Origin: Larix sibirica
Taxonomy: Eukaryota; Streptophyta; Pinopsida; Pinales; Pinaceae
Direction: 5' to 3'
Assembly (NCBI GenBank): GCA_004151065.3
Contig: NWUY0300133881.1
Span: 1 to 13,743, forward strand
DNA length: 13,743 nucleotides
The notes under the pieces are model-generated. The model saw nothing but the letters and a program-made list of their open reading frames with translations, was not told the origin of the DNA and searched no databases. The translations under genes were made by a program, and so were the position numbers. This document shows, one piece after another, positions 9,601-13,743 of this stretch. Position 1 is the stretch's first letter, and every line of letters starts with the position of its first letter.

Positions 9601-12600
9601 TTTGAGGAAATTTCCCATAATGAACTGATGATTGTCTTGACTACATTTCATAAATTTAAGAGCCTTGGACCAGATGGTTGACCTCTAGAGCTCTTTATAT
9701 AGGCCTTTTCAATCTCTTGGTAAAAACATGCTCATAGTGGTGGAGGAATTTAGAACATCAAGTAAAACACTACCCTCTTTCAACTCTACCTTCATAGAAC
9801 TCATTCCCAAGGAAGATAAGCCAAGAACATTTGACAACGTTAGACCTATCTCACTTTACATTAGTATCTATAGAATCATTGCTAAGGTACTTTCTATAAG
9901 ATTGAAAAAAAAATTGTTATTGTTTATCTCCCCATAACTGTTTGGTGAAGGGAGACAAATCCATGAGGCCATAGGATCAACTCAAGAATACCTACATTCC
10001 ATTAGGGTGAAGAAACTGTCTACCATGGTGTTGAAACTAGATGTCTCAAAGTCTTATGATAGGACTTGTTGGATTTATCTAAAGCTACTTCTTATTCATA
10101 TTAGGTTTAAACTACCTATGGTTAATTGGATTATGGGATGTGTCTCTTCTATTTATTTTTCTCTACGCATCAATGGGGTAGTCACCATTTTTTAGACCCA
10201 TCAGAGGCCTACGATAAGGATGTCCTCTTTCCCCTTTAGTCCTATTGGTAGAATAAGAACTAAGAAGGGATATTATGAAGGCTAAAAGTTTGGAAAGTAT
10301 AAAGGGTGTTAAGATCTAGGGGGAAGGGAATTTGTCACACTTGTTATTTGTAGATGATGTATTACTATTTGTTAATGGTTTTGTGGATAAAGGAAAGGTT
10401 CTGAAGGAAATATTACAATTGTACAATAAATCCACTAGAATGGAGATAAATCCCCATAAATCAACAAAAACTTGTCATGGATTCTAGACAAAGATACACA
10501 ACAAAAATTCAAGCTTTTTCTTCCTTATACATTACCAGAACTTGATGATGGCTTAATATACCTAGGATTCACTTTGAAACCAAATGGGTAATACAAATAG
10601 GATTGGAAAGAGATTTTAGAGAGGATGGAGAGAAGGATCTAGTTTTAGTGTAATAGGTGGATCTTTAAAGGAGGGAGGTTGAGTTTGGTCAAGTCTATAG
10701 TTGAGGCAATCTTTGTGTATTAACATAGTTTCGCTCACATTCTTGAGGGGGTGTTGGAAAGGGTTATAGAATTTTTCTTTAATTTTGTGTGGAAGGGTAA
10801 GTTTGAGCAAGGGAATCATCTTGCAAAGTGGAAAACTCTTTCCAGGCCTAAAGGTTAGTTGGGACGGGGCTTAAAGTATTCATTTATTTGGAATAGTACT
10901 AAAAGCAATGACTTTATGAAATTTCATTGCTAAATATGGTTGTGGAAGGGAATTATTATTAAAAAGTACATTTATCTCGATAGTATATTAGATTGGATTA
11001 AAAGTGGAAAGACATCTATCAAGACCATTTATAATTGGTGCAAAGTATTAACCATATATTTTCTAGTCAATGGTAAGTTCCTTGCTTGGAGGGTTAATAA
11101 TTGTAAACTTGTTAAAATGTGTGTAGATGCTATTATGGGATGCGGGAATAACATTGTTTTACTCAAGGATTTGATACAAAATATTTATTAGTTGGGGATT
11201 TTCACTTTAAATCAAGTATGGGATGAAAGAACAATTTATCTTTGGCACCAAGGGTGAAATACAACTACAACACTGAGGTTAGGAGGGGATTTTGTTGTTA
11301 TCTTGGATAACTATATGGAGGAGTTGAGGAAAGGTCACATCAGAATAAAAGAGGCTAGATTTGAATTGGTTTAGTCAATGAAAAAAACTAGAGGTCATTA
11401 TACAGCTAAGTTGGACTACAATGCTCCTATGTTTGAAGAAAAACATAAGACTAAATGGTGGTGGTAAAAAATATGAAAGGTAAGGGCTCTCAAGAAAACG
11501 ATTCTTCATATCTGGTTAGCCATGAATAATATAATTTCGAAAAAGGAATTATTCCAGAGAAGATGGACTCAGGGTACTAGAATGTGTTGTTTACGCCAGA
11601 ACAATGGGGAAAACAACACACATCTGGATATCAATTGCTCAATTAATAAAGAAGTTTGAAAATATATTTTCCAATGGATTAATATTCCTAATATTTGGAT
11701 GGATGCTATTGTAGAAGATTGTTTATTTCAATGGTTTCATAGAGAAGATTTGAAAAATACATGGGCTATTCCTTTTCTAGTTCTATAGGACCTTTGGATA
11801 ACTCATAATGCATCATTACTAGAGGACAAATAAGTGCCCACCCTCCAAGTCACAACTCAACTAAACTCTTTGTTCCAGTACTTTAAGGAAAACACTAAGA
11901 TGAGGATCCCACATTAAGTGGGAAAACTAATCATTAATAAGAACTTCCATTAGACCCTTTTATGGTGCATGTCAAGGGGAAGAAAATGTATTTAGGTTGG
12001 GGGTTGATTATACTTGGAAGATAGTCATTATTTCAAATTTAAATGCCAATATGGGTAATGGCTCCAACAATCTAGTTGAACTAATGGCATTAAGATCCCT
12101 CTTAATGGTGGCTATGTCCAAAGGTGTATGCAGGATTCAAGTATATGGTCTCTCCTCTAGTGATTAAATTGTTGAAACTTAACAAGCAATTCACAATGTG
12201 ATTTGCCGCCATTGATAACTCAATTACAAGAAAATTCCCTACAAATATATATTATGTGCATATAATCATATTTATTGATACTCTTTCTAAACAGGGCTTG
12301 GAACTAGCTCAAGAGACTTGTCCTATTATGCAATAATGTATTATGTGATTATATTTATTGATACTCTTTCTAAACAGGGCTTGGAACTAGCTCAAGAGAT
12401 TTGTCCTATTATGCAATAATGTATTATTTTGTTATGTTAGAGATATATGAGACATGCATAGAGTGTCTATGTAAAAAGAGTTCTATGTAGTAAGATGCTA
12501 GCTCTTACTATTCAATATCAAGAGTCTTTAAAATTTTAAGAATATTTATGACAATGAACTATGTGCTATAACACTTAAAAATGTATATTATATTTACCTT

Positions 12601-13331
12601 TTGGGTTCTATTTTGAAAAAAAATGATTATGTTATTTTATTATATTTAAATTACAATTTATAAATTAATTTTTGTTATTAAATTATATACTATTAACATT
12701 TATTCCATAACCAATCCACTATTATATTTGATATTAGTAAAAATAATCTCTATTTTATTTATATTTCATTGACATCTAACACTCAACACCTATCCTACAA
12801 CAGATTAACTATAGTATTTGTAGGAGAATCACTCCCTCTATTCACATATTATTAGTGTGAAAATCATAATATATGTATACTATCCCAAGATTTCACAACT
12901 GTATCATTTATTTTATCATATTTAAATTGATATAGCTTCATGCTAGATTGAAGTTTGTATTTAGGGTGGAAATGGATATATTATCAGTCAACATTGATAT
13001 AGCAGTTTCATCTTACCTGGAGCAGCGGCATACGGTCCATCTTGAGAATATCGACCAAGAGAGGAACTACACCGGACTTGATGACTGCATCAATTGGAGG
13101 ATTAATATTTTCTGCAAGGACAATGCATTAATAAGAGCTGGGAACATTGCTCGATTGCAGTAAAATTATGAGTCTGATTGTGGCTTCTGACCAGACATGG
13201 AAGGTTCTTATGGGTTAAAAAAAAAGGATCTGACCGTTAGATAACATCTGTCGTATTTCAACAGCAGCAGTCACCTTTGTTTGAATATCATGAGAAGCAA
13301 GCTTAGAAGCAATCATTGGCAAATTCCGTAA
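3301..13331 (-). CDS. Importin subunit alpha (karyopherin alpha), 3' nine coding exons, 5' end outside window
   Basis: Importin alpha is the cytosolic adaptor that binds nuclear localisation signals and hands cargo to importin beta for passage through the nuclear pore. Joining nine exons (13331-13235, 13111-13017, 5747-5616, 5171-4986, 4651-4488, 4308-4230, 4105-3974, 3865-3738, 3646-3301) gives an unbroken 452-residue frame; every intron between them starts GT and ends AG. The product is a row of armadillo (ARM) repeats. The cargo-binding Trp/Asn pairs are visible: W69/N73 (ARM2), W111/N115 (ARM3), W154/N158 (ARM4), W281/N285 (ARM7) and W323/N327 (ARM8). ARM5 (W195/Y199) and ARM6 (R237/N241) show the family's usual variants. 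Family members are about 530 residues, so the roughly 70-90 residue importin-beta-binding domain is missing upstream of 13743. The C-terminus is odd: a 19-residue tandem duplication and an early stop (see exon 9). I identify the family with high confidence but not the paralogue, and no promoter is in view. Confidence 0.95.
3738..3865 (-). CDS. Importin alpha exon 8 of window (ARM8)
   Basis: Forty-two codons plus two bases, residues 296-338. It contains [20 protein letters not shown], where the family has NAEFDIKKEAAWAISNATSG. The Asp-Ile-Lys-Lys turn has become Cys-Thr-Lys-Gly, but Trp and Asn are kept. The donor chosen is ATAAA|gtacga because only it restores the K-Y-L reading into the next exon. 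Confidence 0.93.
3974..4105 (-). CDS. Importin alpha exon 7 of window (ARM7, minor NLS site)
   Basis: Forty-four codons, phase 0 at both ends, residues 252-295. It contains [18 protein letters not shown], the most recognisable ARM7 block, with the Trp and Asn of the minor NLS groove. It starts after gtgcag and ends DQIQ|gtggaaa. Confidence 0.95.
4106..4229 (-). other. Importin intron with tRNA-like B-box sequence
   Basis: This 124-bp intron contains, on the gene strand, AGTTCAAACCC (4145-4135), one base from the pol III B box. It is preceded by GATTGAGAA, which resembles the D-arm side of a tRNA. It may be a fragment of an old SINE head lying just ahead of the splice acceptor. The match is short and could be chance. 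Confidence 0.25.
4230..4308 (-). CDS. Importin alpha exon 6 of window (ARM6)
   Basis: One base plus 26 codons, residues 225-251. It contains [13 protein letters not shown], the ARM6 signature with Arg in place of the groove Trp (family: ALRxxGNIVTGxD), and ends in QTQ|gtctgt. At 79 bp it is the shortest exon in view. Confidence 0.94.
4488..4651 (-). CDS. Importin alpha exon 5 of window (ARM5)
   Basis: Fifty-four codons plus two bases, residues 171-225. It contains ALPALRWLI and [12 protein letters not shown], the ARM5 signature in which Tyr replaces the groove Asn throughout the family, then [15 protein letters not shown]. The donor is TTATC|gtgagta and the intron is phase 2. The acceptor is ggctttcag|GTGAAA. 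Confidence 0.95.
4986..5171 (-). CDS. Importin alpha exon 4 of window (ARM3-ARM4)
   Basis: Sixty-two codons, phase 0 at both ends, residues 109-170. [12 protein letters not shown] is ARM3 and [10 protein letters not shown] is ARM4, so both Trp/Asn pairs of the major NLS site are kept. The loop after ARM4 reads FFRVRPQP where the family usually has FCRGxPxP, so the conserved Cys and Gly are replaced. The acceptor is cctataag|GCTG and the donor CATCAG|gtaag. Confidence 0.94.
5323..5394. repeat. 17-bp direct repeat in the 444-bp intron
   Basis: TATGAGAGGGATTAAAT occurs at 5323-5339 and 5378-5394, a 55-bp period with diverged filler. It lies in the AT-rich intron between importin exons 3 and 4 of the window (5172-5615), which holds nothing else recognisable. 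Confidence 0.7.
5616..5747 (-). CDS. Importin alpha exon 3 of window (ARM2, major NLS site)
   Basis: Forty-four codons in phase 0 at both ends, residues 65-108. It opens with [15 protein letters not shown], the ARM2 third helix, whose Trp and Asn line the major NLS groove. It continues through [15 protein letters not shown] and ends VREQ|gtatag. The acceptor is aatgcag|TTTGAA, on the far side of the 7.3-kb intron. Confidence 0.95.
5827..5981. repeat. Two-copy tandem repeat near the intron acceptor
   Basis: Copy 1 (5827-5896) and copy 2 (5897-5981) share CCTACATAGAAAAATGGGAG at the start and CATCATTAACATAAAAATTC near the end. Copy 2 is 15 bases longer, with CAAGTCAACTGGAAAGTGTC where copy 1 has CAGTC. 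It lies about 80 bp from the exon at 5747, inside the giant intron. Confidence 0.85.
6105..6125. repeat. TA microsatellite
   Basis: About ten TA units in a row, a short microsatellite just before the LINE-like sequence begins. Confidence 0.9.
6366..7430 (+). pseudogene. LINE ORF1-like remnant: DUF4283-like region and worn CCHC knuckle
   Basis: In plant LINEs this region binds RNA as part of the ribonucleoprotein particle. The segment LHLKPWNPF (near 7097-7123) matches the KPWxP core typical of DUF4283. A reading of [19 protein letters not shown] lies near 7276-7335. It is followed at about 7356-7420 by Cys, stop, Cys, HYGH and a Tyr in place of a later Cys, a broken CCHC zinc knuckle. Frames change repeatedly. 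The part before about 6900 is assigned by position and by its long readable stretches only. Confidence 0.6.
8266..9003 (+). pseudogene. LINE endonuclease (exonuclease-endonuclease-phosphatase fold) remnant
   Basis: In an active LINE this domain nicks target DNA. Visible landmarks are ILSTKIRGL (family WNIRGL), [11 protein letters not shown] and a following TSWSS in other frames. They are followed by [22 protein letters not shown] (family GGDxN), [11 protein letters not shown] and [10 protein letters not shown] (family SDHSPI). Catalytic Asn residues have changed: WN to TK in the first motif and GGDxN to GGDxS. The His of the DHS motif is retained. Several in-frame stops confirm it is dead. 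Confidence 0.82.
9328..10819 (+). pseudogene. LINE reverse transcriptase remnant
   Basis: This would copy element RNA into DNA at the nicked site. The N-terminal linker [20 protein letters not shown] is typical of plant LINEs. It is followed by [41 protein letters not shown] (motif A, catalytic Asp kept) and [13 protein letters not shown]. Next comes RGLR*GCPLSP at 10203-10235, where the usual Gln codon CAA is now TAA (10215-10217). FVDD at 10347-10358 is the motif C catalytic pair, followed by a thumb-like stretch with GGRLSLVKS (about 10672 onward) in the broken frame. Stops and frame changes separate the blocks. Confidence 0.92.
11440..11800 (+). pseudogene. LINE zf-RVT segment remnant
   Basis: The reading [20 protein letters not shown], then [18 protein letters not shown], matches the post-RT zinc-binding segment of plant LINEs. 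That segment usually reads KIKxFxWLxxxN, then CPxC, ETxxHLFxxC. Cys and His spacing is largely kept. The following [13 protein letters not shown] and AIPFLVL stretch is the usual linker toward RNase H. Confidence 0.75.
11958..12336 (+). pseudogene. LINE C-terminal RNase H remnant
   Basis: RNase H would remove the RNA strand after cDNA synthesis. From 11958 a frame of about 69 codons is open: FYGACQG (family FDGASxG), then [20 protein letters not shown] and [10 protein letters not shown] (family IxVxGDSxxVI). It ends in another frame with [12 protein letters not shown] and a stop at 12334-12336. The first catalytic Asp is now Tyr and the GDS Asp is now Leu. The Glu in VELMAL and the final Asp of DTLSK remain. 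Confidence 0.82.
12261..12426 (+). repeat. 83-bp tandem duplication at the LINE 3' end
   Basis: Copy 1 is about 12261-12343 and copy 2 about 12344-12426. Both run from near TTTATTGATACTC through CTCAAGAGA.TTGTCC to AATGTATTAT. Most of the unit differs by a single base (ACTTG against ATTTG); only the first few bases are more divergent. It repeats the last 20 or so RNase H codons and their stop, so it formed after insertion or in a late ancestor. Confidence 0.88.
12431..13016. other. AT-rich remainder of the giant intron
   Basis: No domain or open frame of interest. An A run at about 12615-12622 could be the worn end of the LINE's tail, but no duplicate of the following bases was found at the LINE's left side. 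Confidence 0.5.
13017..13111 (-). CDS. Importin alpha exon 2 of window (ARM1)
   Basis: It completes the split codon and encodes residues 33-64, including the hallmark stretch [14 protein letters not shown] (family: NPPIxEVIxxGVVP). It ends in LLQ|gtaaga. The next segment, RMPLLQ, is less acidic than the usual DxPxLQ, one of several small departures from the family consensus. The 7,269-bp intron follows. Confidence 0.92.
13235..13331 (-). CDS. Importin alpha exon 1 of window (start of ARM1)
   Basis: This exon encodes residues 1-32 plus one base of the next codon, beginning [11 protein letters not shown]. It corresponds to the family segment that reads LxNLPxMIxGVxS, just after the importin-beta-binding domain. 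The acceptor is ...ggtgcag|TTACGG and the donor is AACG|gtcaga, a weaker donor than the others. The intron to the next exon (13112-13234, 123 bp) is phase 1. Upstream there is only intron to the window edge. Confidence 0.85.
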
Positions 13332-13743
13332 CTGCACCAACAAACAATTGGCAGTATAAATCAATCCAAAAACCACATTTTAACACTAACATTCAGAAAT
13401 CGAAATAATTGCACAAAGAGGTTGCATTTTACAGCCTTTAGCAACTTTAAGGTGCATATCAAACTCTGGTTTAGATAGTGCTATATATTCTACTTCTTAA
13501 CATTTGGGACAAAATGCATATAAATAGAGACAATGGTCATGAACTAGAACACTAGCTCTAGAATACTAGCTGCTTAGAAGAAAGGAGATTTTATGGTATA
13601 GAAATTATTCTAATAAGTAACACTGCATAAGCTATCTAACAACGCATGAGAAATCTCAACAAACAAACTTCCTTACATATCGAGCAAACCATCAACCAGT
13701 AATTCAAGTCATAAGATGTCTCAACGGAATTGAACCCAGGTGG
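13332..13743 (-). other. Partial upstream intron of the importin gene
   Basis: Starts with the acceptor ggtgcag next to exon 13331 and runs to the window edge without a donor. It has no coding content. At 13726-13736 the minus strand reads GGTTCAATTCC, a full match to the pol III B box, so a SINE or tRNA-related sequence may cross the edge. Confidence 0.6.

Larger units (their letters stand above)
6180..12430 (+). mobile_element. Decayed plant L1-type LINE with RNase H domain
   Basis: Over about 6 kb the plus strand carries, in the right order, remnants of a DUF4283-like region, a zinc knuckle, an AP-type endonuclease, a reverse transcriptase, a zf-RVT segment and an RNase H domain. That is the layout of plant L1-clade LINEs that carry RNase H. 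Many stops and frame changes break every domain, so it cannot be active. The edges are estimated: the left is where LINE-like reading first appears, the right is just after the RNase H end and its 83-bp duplication. I found no convincing target-site duplication or terminal poly(A) tail, so the true ends are uncertain. Confidence 0.85.
5748..13016 (-). other. 7,269-bp importin alpha intron holding a LINE
   Basis: The borders are CCAG|gtaaga at 13016 and aatgcag| at 5748, and the reading frame joins across them in phase 0 (LLQ then FEAAW). The next largest intron inside the gene is 444 bp. The excess length is explained by a LINE on the opposite strand plus AT-rich filler (12430-13016) and local tandem repeats. 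The antisense orientation keeps the element's own termination signals out of the gene's transcript. Confidence 0.92.

Noticed and set aside
6171-12545. AAGAAT-type short match as a LINE target-site duplication
   Set aside because: Only about six bases match and the positions do not coincide with clear element ends.

Overview
The window looks like nuclear DNA from a plant with a large, repeat-rich genome. The evidence is spliced exons with GT/AG borders encoding a plant-type importin alpha, AT-rich introns and flanks, a tRNA-derived SINE, and a worn plant LINE inside a 7.3-kb intron. A gymnosperm would fit the intron size and repeat load, but that is inference and the species cannot be named. 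There are no bacterial operons, CRISPR arrays or intact second genes. One base (1274) is unresolved, so this is probably draft assembly.

Layout. 1-230: GC-rich block of C/G runs and short repeats, in sharp contrast to the AT-rich remainder. 231-1127: nothing recognisable. 1128-1430: a SINE with pol III A and B boxes, an A-rich tail and a perfect 17-bp target-site duplication. 1431-3202: AT-rich flank with one weak coding-like stretch (1437-1691). 3203-13331, minus strand: the 3' nine coding exons of an importin alpha gene. They read without a break from ARM repeat 1 to the C-terminus, 452 residues. The importin-beta-binding N-terminus must lie beyond 13743. 5748-13016: one giant intron carrying, in antisense orientation (plus strand), a decayed LINE about 6 kb long. 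Its remnants follow the order DUF4283-like region, CCHC knuckle, endonuclease, reverse transcriptase, zf-RVT, RNase H. 13332-13743: the start of the next upstream intron.

The most interesting point is the last importin exon. It carries a 57-bp tandem duplication that repeats 19 residues of the acidic C-terminus in frame. The second copy lacks one A, which brings in a stop at 3301-3303. The conserved Gly/Phe-rich importin alpha tail is still readable downstream (3298 down to 3203) but is out of frame. This is either a real C-terminal remodelling or truncation of the transport adaptor, or a single-base assembly error. No previously undescribed biological system was found; the novelty lies in this gene end and in the SINE.
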